NCBI GenBank assembly: GCA_013289165.1
Contig: JABDAL010000016.1
Span: 1-34,821 of the forward strand
Reading direction: 5' to 3'
Source of the DNA: Bacteroidota bacterium
GTDB lineage: Bacteria > Bacteroidota > Bacteroidia > JABEUT01
DNA length: 34,821 nucleotides
Shown piece after piece: positions 1-8,769 of the stretch. The notes under the pieces are model-generated. The model was not told where the DNA came from. It worked only from the letters and a program-made list of their open reading frames with translations, and searched no databases. The translations under genes and the position numbers were made by a program. Every line of letters begins with the position of its first letter. The stretch's first letter is position 1.

Positions 1-412
1 AAACAGTTAAAATGACAAAAGCAATGTTCGAAATAGATATCCTATCCTGCCATTCCACAGGAATAATAACAGGCTTGATGTACTCTGCCCCTACTAATGC
101 TACTGCCACAGCGCTTCCTGCATTAGTAATAACCAGTGCCCAATTAAACATAAATGCAAACGATGGATGATAGCAATAAGAGAATACCCTATAGTATCCC
201 CCTGCTGCAGGCAATCGTGAACCTATTTCAGCGAAAGTAAGGGCACCGCAAACGCTTATAAAGCCACCTACCAGCCATGAAGCATAGAATATAAAAGGTG
301 TTCCGGCTTTTTCGGCAATAATACTTGGGGTTTTAAAAATGCCCACTCCAATAACAAAACTTACCACCAGCATGGTAAGGTCGAAGCGGTTTAATTTGGA
401 TTGTATGCTCAT
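1..412 (-). CDS. APC-superfamily amino-acid permease, N-terminal part (cut by window edge)
   Basis: Inner-membrane amino-acid transporter of the APC superfamily; only the first 137 codons are present and the gene runs off the left edge. Visible are the short cytoplasmic start MSIQSKLNRFDL, the first helix with the family's unwound glycine motif (VIGVGIFKTP, about residues 20-29), a second helix, the loop GALTFAEIGSRLPAAGGYY (about residues 56-74) and a third helix, the standard APC N-terminus. The ATG at 412 was chosen because an upstream ATG at 423 meets a stop after four codons. The start lies 10 nt after the stop of the M1 peptidase gene, so the two are probably co-transcribed and the permease may import products of the peptidase. 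Substrate cannot be told from this fragment. Confidence 0.88.
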   Translation of the reverse strand, partial: MSIQSKLNRFDLTMLVVSFVIGVGIFKTPSIIAEKAGTPFIFYASWLVGGFISVCGALTFAEIGSRLPAAGGYYRVFSYCYHPSFAFMFNWALVITNAGSAVAVALVGAEYIKPVIIPVEWQDRISISNIAFVILTV

Positions 413-422
413 CGCCCGGACA

Positions 423-3400
423 TTAAAAACTTCTGCCAATGCCCACTACAAAGCGGTATTGAACATTATTGCTCTCGGCATATGGCAATGGGTTTAGGAA
501 AAAAGGCATATCAAAGCGTATAGTAAGAGGTTTAACTAATTGCAAAGGGCCCCATTTTTGTATAGTAAGAGCAGCACCTGCACCGGCATCGGCAAGAATG
601 CCGGTAAATTCCAGCGGTATGTTTTCACCTTCATAAGGAGTAATGCTAACTGCTCCTGCATCAAAAAATAAATAAGTAGTCAGGGCAAACATATTTCTCA
701 GGAAATGTGGATTAAAATGTACGAACCGATTAAATTCCAATTCGGCATTTACCGAGGCTCCTGAGTTACCATAAGCGGCATATGTCAGATATCCCTTTGA
801 GTCCTGGGCAAGATAAAGGTATCCGGCATATCCCCTTAGATTAAGCCCTCCGCCTTCCTGGAAATAGTTTACATCATAATTAGAGTAAGTTGCCCAGTTA
901 GAAGGAACTATCCCCGCGGCACGTGTAAAGGGATTATCAGCCATTTCCTCCGGATTAGCTCCTGCTAAATAAAGTGCCGATTCAACAGGAGTATTGCTAC
1001 CCGCACCATACTGGGCAAATACACGGGTTTTCAATACCAGTTTTTTTAGGATAGTTTGACTATTTATCCAGGTAAATGAAGATTGGTTGTAGTTGTAATC
1101 ATTGGTGAATGCCGAACTACGGAATTTAAATTCATAGGAGCCCTTTCCGTAATCGGAATAGTGGTAGTCGTGTTTCAATCCAAGCGTGATAGTATTATTA
1201 TACTCCTTGCTCTGCCAGGTAGAAATCCAATCACCATAATTATTATAACTATGTGGGGTCAGTAGGTAAAGGCTGTCATAGCTATAAGGGCGGTACATAG
1301 CTTTTAACTGTGCATAAAAAGTATTTTTTAGTGACTTATCTTTTACCTGGAAAAGTAACTTAGCCTCATCAAGCCCGTCAAGGCTTTGCATATACAGGTT
1401 TATGGATGAATTCTTAATAAATCCGTCCAAGGGAGTCTGGTAATCGAATGTAAATGATATTGGCGGATCAATGCCCGGATTAGGAACACCAGAAGGTAAG
1501 TTTGTCCCGACGTGAGTATTGAAATAAACAGTGGCATTGATATTATCTTTAAACAACATATAATCTCCATGCAGGTGGGCTCCTATTTGGACACCATCGT
1601 AGCTATCGTACCATACCGAAGGCCCTACAAAGGCTTCATAGTTGCGCCAGTCAGGGGTATTTGCAATTTTAGAATCGAAATACCACTTGATAGGAAAGGG
1701 TTTAGTATTGTTCAGCATATTTATATCGGCAAGACGCAAAGTAGTGTCAATAGATACCTTTGATATTCCACCCGGAACAGTTACTGCCACGGTATACATA
1801 GGCTCTACTTTTCCCCATCCAATCCAGCGGGGAAGCATAATTGCGTTGGTCTTTTTCTCAAACCACGAATTAGGAATATAGTAGTTAAAAACACTATCCT
1901 TTTTAGATTTCACCGTAAAATCAATAGGCATCTGCATTTCACCTTTTCGGTCAAACGTGATTATATATTGGTCTTTTTCTTTGCCTTTTTCAACTTTGTC
2001 TATACCATAATCCAGTGTTTTAGAGGTATTCAGCCATTCGTCAAAAAACCAAGTCAGGTCTGTATGCACATATCCGGTAATGGAATTTCTGAAATCATTC
2101 AGGTAAGGATGGCAAAATTTCCATTGGTTGAAATAATGCTGCATGGCTTTAAAGAACAAAGAATCACCCAGCACATACTGCAAATTATACAACATGGTTG
2201 CCGTTTTAAAATATACTTGCCCATAGCCCCCGTCATGCCCCAAAGCACTACCAAAATCATCAGACTGGGTATTCAGTGTAACGTCTTTATATCCGAGGCG
2301 CCCTCCGTTGCGGGCTGCAAATAATTTGCCCTGGTAGTTTTCGGTAAAATCTGCAATACCCATTTCATTATTCATCAGGTAGCCTGAATATACTTCCTGC
2401 ATCACTAAAAGGTCTGGCCTATAGTAGTGGCGTACGTATGCATTTGCCGGAAGATATTGCACTTCGTATGGCCCGTCCATTTTACGGCATATCCAACTTT
2501 CTGCAAATTGTGTAAAACCTTCGTCCAGGGCGGCGCGGTAGGTTTCATTGTTACCCACCATTCCAAAAAACCAATTATGGCTCACCTCGTGGGCAAGCAG
2601 AGTACGGTAATCCGGGTCTCCTCCTCCATCCAGTGTCAGCATAGGATATTCCATACCATCCCTGGCATCAGCTACAATTATTTTGGGATATGCAAACATC
2701 CCAAAGTATTTAGAATCTGTTGCAATAATCCGCGATGTGTAAGAAGATGCGTTCTGCCAGCGGGAAGCGTGCATTTCCTCGGCTAATGCAATACATTGTA
2801 TCCCCATCCAGTTGCTAACGCCAATCCGGTAAGTGGGGTCAGCCGTAAGTGCAAAGTCATGCACATTTTCAGCATGAAAGAGCCATGTTTTGGGTTTGTT
2901 CGTTCTTGGAACTACAACAGAGGGGGCAGAGTTCCAGGGCTTGTCCTTAAAATTACGGATATCTAACTTTCTAAACAATGTATCCGGCATTACATCATCT
3001 TCATTCAAAAGGTTTCCAGTAGCCCCTACAACATAATTATTAGGCAATGTAAATGCGACATCATAGCAACCAAAATCGCCATAAAATTCATGTGCCAGGT
3101 GCTGCTGAACATCCCAGCCAAACTTGGTATCATACACACATATACGCGGGTACCAATGCACCACGTCGTATTGCTTGAACAGGGTATTTTTATCCTGGTA
3201 AGCAATAAACATCTTCATACGATTACGGGCACCCTTAAGGTCAAAATAGGTGCGAAAAGTAATATGGAAAGTAACGGAACCATTAGGTGGCAAGGGCTTT
3301 GGCAACAACACTTTCATCACCGTATTATCCACTTCTGTTTTAAGTTCGGTGTTTCCCACACGAATAGATTTTACATAGCAGCCACTATCCTGTGACTCAT

Positions 3401-3755
3401 ACTGGCCGAAAGTAAGTTTCTGTTTATTACTTTTATATAAGTTGCTGTAATAGGAATCCTTATTCTGTGCATTGGAATACAGATGGAAAAAGGCCTCTTT
3501 CAGCGTGTCGGGTGAGTTATTATAATATTCCAGCGTTTCATTCCCATCTATTACATCTAACGAGTCATTCAAGTTAGCAATAAGAATATAATGTACATCC
3601 TGCTGCCAATAGCCGGGATACGGGGGACGGTTTTTCCAGTAATAAGGGTTTTGGGGGCTGCGGTAATTATCGGCGGGGAAGCTATAGTCCTGGCTTTGGG
3701 CATTTGTAAATCCCCATATAATCAGGAGCATGGAAACAAAGTATCTCTTTTGCAT
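423..3755 (-). CDS. M1-family metallopeptidase with C-terminal outer-membrane beta-barrel domain
   Basis: Zinc aminopeptidase of the M1 (gluzincin) family, 1110 aa, exported. Residues 1-19 are a signal peptide. Residues about 50-290 are the N-terminal beta domain. The catalytic part has GMEYP at 367-371 in the place of the GAMEN exopeptidase motif, HEVSH at 389-393 and the third zinc ligand Glu412, exactly 18 residues after the second His. Ordinary M1 enzymes end near 600-900 aa. Here residues about 700-1110 are rich in alternating aromatic/polar strands, contain LNLRGY (LRGY at 973-976), which resembles the conserved RG(F/Y) motif of Omp85/BamA barrels, and end in Phe as outer-membrane barrels do. 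The fusion to a barrel is my inference from these signs. An APC permease follows 10 nt downstream. Confidence 0.88.
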   Translation of the reverse strand: MQKRYFVSMLLIIWGFTNAQSQDYSFPADNYRSPQNPYYWKNRPPYPGYWQQDVHYILIANLNDSLDVIDGNETLEYYNNSPDTLKEAFFHLYSNAQNKDSYYSNLYKSNKQKLTFGQYESQDSGCYVKSIRVGNTELKTEVDNTVMKVLLPKPLPPNGSVTFHITFRTYFDLKGARNRMKMFIAYQDKNTLFKQYDVVHWYPRICVYDTKFGWDVQQHLAHEFYGDFGCYDVAFTLPNNYVVGATGNLLNEDDVMPDTLFRKLDIRNFKDKPWNSAPSVVVPRTNKPKTWLFHAENVHDFALTADPTYRIGVSNWMGIQCIALAEEMHASRWQNASSYTSRIIATDSKYFGMFAYPKIIVADARDGMEYPMLTLDGGGDPDYRTLLAHEVSHNWFFGMVGNNETYRAALDEGFTQFAESWICRKMDGPYEVQYLPANAYVRHYYRPDLLVMQEVYSGYLMNNEMGIADFTENYQGKLFAARNGGRLGYKDVTLNTQSDDFGSALGHDGGYGQVYFKTATMLYNLQYVLGDSLFFKAMQHYFNQWKFCHPYLNDFRNSITGYVHTDLTWFFDEWLNTSKTLDYGIDKVEKGKEKDQYIITFDRKGEMQMPIDFTVKSKKDSVFNYYIPNSWFEKKTNAIMLPRWIGWGKVEPMYTVAVTVPGGISKVSIDTTLRLADINMLNNTKPFPIKWYFDSKIANTPDWRNYEAFVGPSVWYDSYDGVQIGAHLHGDYMLFKDNINATVYFNTHVGTNLPSGVPNPGIDPPISFTFDYQTPLDGFIKNSSINLYMQSLDGLDEAKLLFQVKDKSLKNTFYAQLKAMYRPYSYDSLYLLTPHSYNNYGDWISTWQSKEYNNTITLGLKHDYHYSDYGKGSYEFKFRSSAFTNDYNYNQSSFTWINSQTILKKLVLKTRVFAQYGAGSNTPVESALYLAGANPEEMADNPFTRAAGIVPSNWATYSNYDVNYFQEGGGLNLRGYAGYLYLAQDSKGYLTYAAYGNSGASVNAELEFNRFVHFNPHFLRNMFALTTYLFFDAGAVSITPYEGENIPLEFTGILADAGAGAALTIQKWGPLQLVKPLTIRFDMPFFLNPLPYAESNNVQYRFVVGIGRSF

Positions 3756-3825
3756 GAGGTTATGTATGGATTAGGCAATATTACGTACAATTAGTAAAAG
3801 AACCTATTATTTCTCAAAATGAATG

Positions 3826-3833
3826 TACTTTTG
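3826..3833 (+). promoter_or_regulatory. Bacteroidota -7 promoter element for hisS
   Basis: TACTTTTG matches TAnnTTTG exactly and lies 64 nt before the hisS ATG. No convincing -33 TTG was found at the usual spacing. Confidence 0.5.
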
Positions 3834-3897
3834 TCAGAAATAGGGAGAAGGAATAAGTTGACTTACACCTTATAGCCTATCTCCTATTGCTAAACTA

Positions 3898-5301
3898 ATG
3901 AAACCCTCTATACCCAAAGGAACCCGCGACTTTTCACCACAAGAGATGGTGAAACGCAATTATATTTTTGATACCATTCGGCAAGTATACCAGGGCCATG
4001 GCTACCAGCCCATAGAAACCCCCGCTATGGAAAACCTGGAAACCCTTATGGGTAAATATGGAGAAGAAGGTGACAGGCTTATTTTTAAAATACTAAATAG
4101 CGGAAATTATTTGGAAGGGCTACCCGATGATTTATCCTTTACCACTTACCCCTTAGCTCAATTAACAAAACACATTTCCGAAAAAGCCCTTCGGTATGAC
4201 CTCACAGTTCCTTTTGCCCGCTATGTAGTACAACATCGCAATGATATTACTTTTCCGTTTAAGCGTTACCAGATACAACCCGTTTGGCGCGCTGACCGCC
4301 CACAGAAAGGCCGTTACCGCGAATTTTACCAATGCGATGCAGATGTTATTGGCAGCGATTCTCTGTTAAATGAAGTGGAGCTAATACAAATAATTGATGA
4401 AGTATTTACAAAATTGGGAGTACCAGTTATCATTAAAATAAACAATCGGAAAATATTGCAGGGAATAGCAGAATACATAGGGAAACCAGACCGAATGATT
4501 GATATTGCAACAGCCCTAGATAAATTGGATAAAATAGGTACTGAAGGCGTTAGAGACGAACTAAGGCAGAAAGGGTTTTCAAAAGAACAAATTGAAAAGT
4601 TAGAAGGACTGATTCTATCTCAAAACGATTATAGTAAATCAGGACATTCCCAAGTGGCACTTCTTCGTATACAAAGGGAGAATTTTATCAATACTAATTC
4701 AGAAGTTATAAAACTCGGGGCAGACGAGTTGCATTATATTAAAAGTATGTTTAACTCTTTGCATCCGCCCATGTATAGCAAAATTCAAGTTGATCCCTCC
4801 CTCGCCCGTGGCTTGAATTACTACACAGGCACAATCATAGAAGTAAAAGTAGACAATACAAAAAGCGCTTCCCAATTCACCAGCAGCATTTGTGGTGGTG
4901 GCAGGTATGATGACCTTACCGGCATTTTTGGATTGCCTAATGTTTCAGGAGTTGGCATTTCTTTTGGAGCAGATAGGATTTATGATGTGATGGAGGAACT
5001 GAAATTATTTCCTCCCCAATTTATAACTTCCACCAAAGTGCTCTTTATAAATTTTGGAGAAGAAGCAAAGCATTGCTTTCCTTTATTGAAAGAACTACGC
5101 AAAGCAGGTATCAATTCAGAACTATACCCGGATGCAGCAAAAATCAAAAAACAGATGGACTATGCCAATGGCAAGCAAATAGCTTACGTGGCTTTCCTCG
5201 GAGCAGAAGAAGTTAAGAAGGGAATAGTAAAACTGAAAAATATGGTAACAGGAGAGGAAAAGGAAGTAGCAACAGGAGATTTAATTCAGCATATTCAATG
5301 A
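3898..5301 (+). CDS. hisS: Histidyl-tRNA synthetase
   Basis: Class II aminoacyl-tRNA synthetase that charges tRNA-His with histidine in the cytoplasm; 467 aa, slightly long for the family because of an insert near residues 50-85. Class II motif 1 covers about residues 17-45 (GTRDFSPQEM precedes it at 8-17). DLTVPFARYV is at 101-110. Motif 2 is RYREFYQCDAD at 139-149. The histidine-specific loop LARGLNYYTG is at 302-311. Motif 3 is GVGISFGADR near 352-361. The C-terminal 100 residues form the anticodon-binding domain. The stop overlaps the start of hutH as ATGA, so the two genes are translationally coupled. The upstream gene is divergent. Confidence 0.97.
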   Translation: MKPSIPKGTRDFSPQEMVKRNYIFDTIRQVYQGHGYQPIETPAMENLETLMGKYGEEGDRLIFKILNSGNYLEGLPDDLSFTTYPLAQLTKHISEKALRYDLTVPFARYVVQHRNDITFPFKRYQIQPVWRADRPQKGRYREFYQCDADVIGSDSLLNEVELIQIIDEVFTKLGVPVIIKINNRKILQGIAEYIGKPDRMIDIATALDKLDKIGTEGVRDELRQKGFSKEQIEKLEGLILSQNDYSKSGHSQVALLRIQRENFINTNSEVIKLGADELHYIKSMFNSLHPPMYSKIQVDPSLARGLNYYTGTIIEVKVDNTKSASQFTSSICGGGRYDDLTGIFGLPNVSGVGISFGADRIYDVMEELKLFPPQFITSTKVLFINFGEEAKHCFPLLKELRKAGINSELYPDAAKIKKQMDYANGKQIAYVAFLGAEEVKKGIVKLKNMVTGEEKEVATGDLIQHIQ

Positions 5302-6782
5302 AGCTTTACCAAATAAACGATACCCTTGATTTTACCACAATCAAAACTATTCTGAAAGAAAACAGCAGAATTGCCCTTTCGGAAAAGGCGGAAGAGCTCA
5401 TCCAAAAAGGAAGAAAATATTTAGATAAAAAAATTGCTTCATCAGATGCTCCATTATATGGCATTAATACAGGTTTTGGCGCATTACGAAATGTAAAGAT
5501 TGCTCCGAAAGATTATGCCACACTGCAAAGGAATCTTTTGCTCTCCCATGCTTGCGGAGCAGGTGAAGAAGTCCCCCCGGAAATTGTACGTTTAATGCTG
5601 CTTTTAAAAGTGCAGTCGCTTAGTTATGGGCATTCAGGTATAGATATTTCTACTGTAGAAAGATTGATTGACTTATTCAACCATCACATTACACCGGTAG
5701 TATATACCCAAGGCTCGCTGGGTGCTTCGGGCGATTTAGCACCATTGGCTCATCTGTGTTTACCGTTAATTGGCGAAGGAGAAGTTTATTATAAAGGAAA
5801 AAAATTAAGCGCAGCCCAATTATATAAAAAGCTAAAATGGAAACCCCTTACGTTGAAATCAAAGGAGGGGCTTGCATTGCTTAACGGCACCCAGTTTATG
5901 AGTGCCTATGGGGTTTGGCTTCTGCTACAGGCGCAAAGGCTTTCTACTATTGCTGATACTATCGCATCGTTGTCACTCGACTCCTATAATTGCAGGCTTG
6001 AGCCATTTGATGAATTAGTGCATTTCGTGCGTGCCCATCATGGACAAAAAACATCTGCCAATTTTATTTTAGACTGTTTAAAAGGAAGTAAAATGTTTAC
6101 AGCGAAAAAAAATGATGTGCAAGACCCCTACTCTTTCCGTTGCATACCGCAGGTACATGGGGCTGTAAGAGATACGGCAGAATATGTAACTACTGTTTTT
6201 GAAAAAGAAATTAATTCGGTAACCGATAACCCACTTATATTTCCTGTTGAAGATAAAATTATTTCCGGTGGAAATTTTCACGGGCATCCGCTTGCTATTT
6301 CGTTAGATTACTTGTCAATAGCTTTATCCACGCTGGGCAATATTTCAGAAAGAAGAACCTACTGCCTCTTGTCGGGGCAAAGAGGGTTACCTGCTTTTCT
6401 TGCAAAAGACGCAGGGCTTAATTCCGGCCTGATGATTTTACAATACACATCTGCATCTGTAGTGAGCCAGAATAAGCAGTATGCTACTCCTGCATCTATT
6501 GACAGCATTATGTCTTCCAACGGACAGGAAGATTATGTAAGTATGGGTGCCAACGCTGCAACCAAGTGTTTTAAAATCCTGGATAATTTAAAAACCATCT
6601 TTTCGATAGAGCTTATTACGGCCGCACAAGCACTTCAATTTAGACGGCCTGCCAAAACTTCACCTGTGCTGGAAAAATTAGTTTCCGATTTCCGTAAACA
6701 AGTTCCTTTTATTGATAAGGACAGAATCCTAAGCGAAGATATCCGGAAAGGACGGGAGTTTATAGACCAGCGGGAAATTTAG
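5298..6782 (+). CDS. hutH: Histidine ammonia-lyase
   Basis: Converts L-histidine to urocanate and ammonia; cytoplasmic, 494 aa. The MIO prosthetic group forms from Ala143-Ser144-Gly145 in GSLGASGDLAPL. Tyr54 (YGINTGFG), Ser83-His84 (LSHACGAG) and Glu411 (GQEDYVSMG) match histidine-specific HAL positions. Tyrosine ammonia-lyases of flexirubin clusters usually lack the QED glutamate, which argues against that alternative. The gene overlaps hisS by 4 nt (ATGA). Its stop overlaps the convergent cca stop by 4 nt. No hutU, hutI or hutG is present in the window, so the rest of the degradation pathway is either elsewhere or absent. Confidence 0.93.
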   Translation: MKLYQINDTLDFTTIKTILKENSRIALSEKAEELIQKGRKYLDKKIASSDAPLYGINTGFGALRNVKIAPKDYATLQRNLLLSHACGAGEEVPPEIVRLMLLLKVQSLSYGHSGIDISTVERLIDLFNHHITPVVYTQGSLGASGDLAPLAHLCLPLIGEGEVYYKGKKLSAAQLYKKLKWKPLTLKSKEGLALLNGTQFMSAYGVWLLLQAQRLSTIADTIASLSLDSYNCRLEPFDELVHFVRAHHGQKTSANFILDCLKGSKMFTAKKNDVQDPYSFRCIPQVHGAVRDTAEYVTTVFEKEINSVTDNPLIFPVEDKIISGGNFHGHPLAISLDYLSIALSTLGNISERRTYCLLSGQRGLPAFLAKDAGLNSGLMILQYTSASVVSQNKQYATPASIDSIMSSNGQEDYVSMGANAATKCFKILDNLKTIFSIELITAAQALQFRRPAKTSPVLEKLVSDFRKQVPFIDKDRILSEDIRKGREFIDQREI

Positions 6783-8215
6783 TGCTCCGCTCTTTTAAGC
6801 CCCATCTCCTCGCCTTTTTTCACCATAAATTGGTAGGCTGCCTGCTCCTCGTTAGGTATTATTCCATCTAAAATAGCTTCACGTATGGCAGTTTTAATAA
6901 TCCCTACTTCCAGGCAGGGGCCAATGCCAAATGTTTTCATAATATCTTCGCCGGTAACAGGAGGCTGCCAGTTTCGCAAGTGGTCCTTTTCTTCCACATC
7001 TTTCAACTTCTGCCTCACTAATTGAAAATTAGCAAGATATTTCTTTATCTTCTTGTCGTTTTTGGTAGTAATATCTGCCTCGCAAAGCAACATGAGGTCA
7101 TCAATCTCATCTCCGGCATCAGCAAGCAGGCGACGCACAGCCGAATCAGTAACAATATCCTGTGCCAGCACAATAGGGCGCAAATGGAGTTGCACAAGCT
7201 TCTGCACATATTTCATCTTCTCGTTTAAAGGTAGTTTCAGGTCCGCAAAAATTTGCGGAACCATGCGTGCCCCTTTATCTTCATGCCCATGAAAAGTCCA
7301 ACCCACTTTATTATCATAGCGCTTGGTGAGGGGCTTAGCAATATCGTGAAGTATAGCAGCCCAGCGTAGCCAAAGATCATTCGTACGCAATGAAAGATTA
7401 TCCAATACCTGGAGGGTATGATAGAAATTATCTTTGTGGGCTTGTACTCCCACGGTATCCACTCCCTGCAGGGCAGCCATCTCCGGGAAAATAATTTGCA
7501 ACAAACCTGCATCAAACAAAAGGCTTAACCCTACCGAGGGAATATCCGAAAGAATAATTTTATTCAATTCATCGGTAATACGCTCTTTCGATATAATCTT
7601 GATACGGTCCTTATTCCTGCAAATAGATTCAAAAGATTGTTTCTCTATTTCAAATCCCAACTGCGATGCAAAACGTATAGCCCGCATCATGCGCAAAGGG
7701 TCGTCGCTATATGTAATATCCGGGTCAAGCGGGGTACGAATGATACGGTTCTCCAAATCATTAATTCCGTCGAAAGAGTCTACTAATACCCCATAATTAC
7801 TTTTGCTTAATCCTATTGCAAGTGCATTAATAGTGAAATCGCGGCGCTTTTGATCATCGTCCAATGTCCCATCTTCTACAATAGGTTTACGCGAATCACT
7901 GCGATAGGACTCCTTACGGGCACCTACAAATTCAATATTGTAATCGTTGTAGACAATTTGAGCTGTACCAAAATTTTTATACACATTAACTTTGCGGTTA
8001 CCCAGACGGGCAGCCACTTCCATAGCAAGTTCTATTCCTTTGCCGATGGATACGATATCGATATCTTTACAAGGACGGTACAAGAAAAAATCGCGTACAT
8101 ATCCGCCTACCGCATATGCCTCCACACCCAAGCTATCTGCCGCTTCAGATATCACTTTAAAAATAGGGAGCTTTATAGCCTGCCTGCTAATAGCATCTGT
8201 GTCTTCTTTATTCAT
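6779..8215 (-). CDS. cca: CCA tRNA nucleotidyltransferase (class II poly(A) polymerase/CCA family) with HD domain
   Basis: Adds or repairs the 3' CCA end of tRNAs; 478 aa. The nucleotidyltransferase core has GGYVRD at 37-42 and the metal-binding Asp pair in DIDIV (Asp51, Asp53). The nucleotide-selecting motif RRDFTINAL is at 124-132. A C-terminal HD domain is visible with the His-Asp pair at 290-291 (AAILHDIAKP) and further histidines near 266 and 309-311, giving possible phosphohydrolase activity on tRNA ends. The start overlaps the stop of the upstream tsaC-like gene by ATGA, and it is the last gene of the minus-strand cluster. A poly(A) polymerase role is less likely but cannot be excluded by sequence alone. 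Confidence 0.93.
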   Translation of the reverse strand: MNKEDTDAISRQAIKLPIFKVISEAADSLGVEAYAVGGYVRDFFLYRPCKDIDIVSIGKGIELAMEVAARLGNRKVNVYKNFGTAQIVYNDYNIEFVGARKESYRSDSRKPIVEDGTLDDDQKRRDFTINALAIGLSKSNYGVLVDSFDGINDLENRIIRTPLDPDITYSDDPLRMMRAIRFASQLGFEIEKQSFESICRNKDRIKIISKERITDELNKIILSDIPSVGLSLLFDAGLLQIIFPEMAALQGVDTVGVQAHKDNFYHTLQVLDNLSLRTNDLWLRWAAILHDIAKPLTKRYDNKVGWTFHGHEDKGARMVPQIFADLKLPLNEKMKYVQKLVQLHLRPIVLAQDIVTDSAVRRLLADAGDEIDDLMLLCEADITTKNDKKIKKYLANFQLVRQKLKDVEEKDHLRNWQPPVTGEDIMKTFGIGPCLEVGIIKTAIREAILDGIIPNEEQAAYQFMVKKGEEMGLKRAEH

Positions 8216-8769
8216 CGTATAATCTCAATAGCTCCGTTCATACCAATTTTAATAATCCGAGAAGGGGTAGCTTTACCTGTCTCCGATTGCCTCAAAGGTA
8301 CTATGTAATCTACTTTGCTTTTTATGTCATCTCTTATTTCATCGAAAAAAGCGGGAGAAGGGTCCCCGCTTATATTAGCAGATGTAGACACCAATGGCTT
8401 TCTTAAACTATTAATTAGCATCTTGCAGAATTCGTCTTTAACTATCCGTATGGCTATGGTTCCATCCTCCCCTATTAATGTAGGTGCAATGTGCTTCGCA
8501 TTCGGGTAAATAATTGTCAGCGGTTTTTCGGTATATTCTGCCATGTCATACGCTACTTCAGGAATATCTGCATAAAATTCCAGCTGAGTTACTTCTGCTA
8601 CCAAAACTATCATCGACTTGGAAGATGGGCGGTTTTTAATTTCAAATATGCGCTTTACAGCAAGCTCGTTTGTAGCATCGCACCCTATTCCCCAGATGGT
8701 ATCCGTAGGATAAAGTACAACTCCTCCATTCCGCAAGACCTGGATGGACTTTTTAACTTCTTCTATCAT
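8212..8769 (-). CDS. L-threonylcarbamoyladenylate synthase (TsaC/Sua5/YrdC family)
   Basis: Makes threonylcarbamoyl-AMP from threonine, bicarbonate and ATP, the first step of t6A modification at position 37 of ANN-decoding tRNAs; cytoplasmic, 185 aa. It is a single YrdC domain without the C-terminal Sua5 extension. Visible family motifs are GGVVLYPTDTIWGIGCDA (about 15-32), KRIFEIKNRP (about 39-48), PLVSTSANISG (about 125-135) and PSRIIKI near the C-terminus. Its ATG directly follows the stop of the TMTC-like gene upstream (TAAATG) and its stop overlaps the cca start, so it sits in a tRNA-maturation pair at the end of the cluster. Confidence 0.93.
   Translation of the reverse strand: MIEEVKKSIQVLRNGGVVLYPTDTIWGIGCDATNELAVKRIFEIKNRPSSKSMIVLVAEVTQLEFYADIPEVAYDMAEYTEKPLTIIYPNAKHIAPTLIGEDGTIAIRIVKDEFCKMLINSLRKPLVSTSANISGDPSPAFFDEIRDDIKSKVDYIVPLRQSETGKATPSRIIKIGMNGAIEIIR

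Noticed and set aside
1968-2324. 118-codon open frame on the plus strand inside the M1 peptidase gene
   Set aside because: It lies antisense to a well-supported gene, has no family signature, and no -7 element precedes it.
3756-3897. Possible tRNA or small RNA gene in the intergenic regions (also 29636-29918 and 32388-32545)
   Set aside because: No cloverleaf with conserved T-loop and acceptor pairing was found in these gaps; they hold promoters and, at 32494, a leader hairpin.
5298-6782. Tyrosine or phenylalanine ammonia-lyase of a flexirubin-type cluster
   Set aside because: The residues Ser83-His84 and Glu411 match histidine ammonia-lyase, and no aryl-polyene genes are nearby.
7850-8308. 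152-codon open frame on the plus strand across cca and the tsaC-like gene
   Set aside because: It is antisense to two genes with clear motifs, low in recognisable protein content, and ignores their ATGA coupling.
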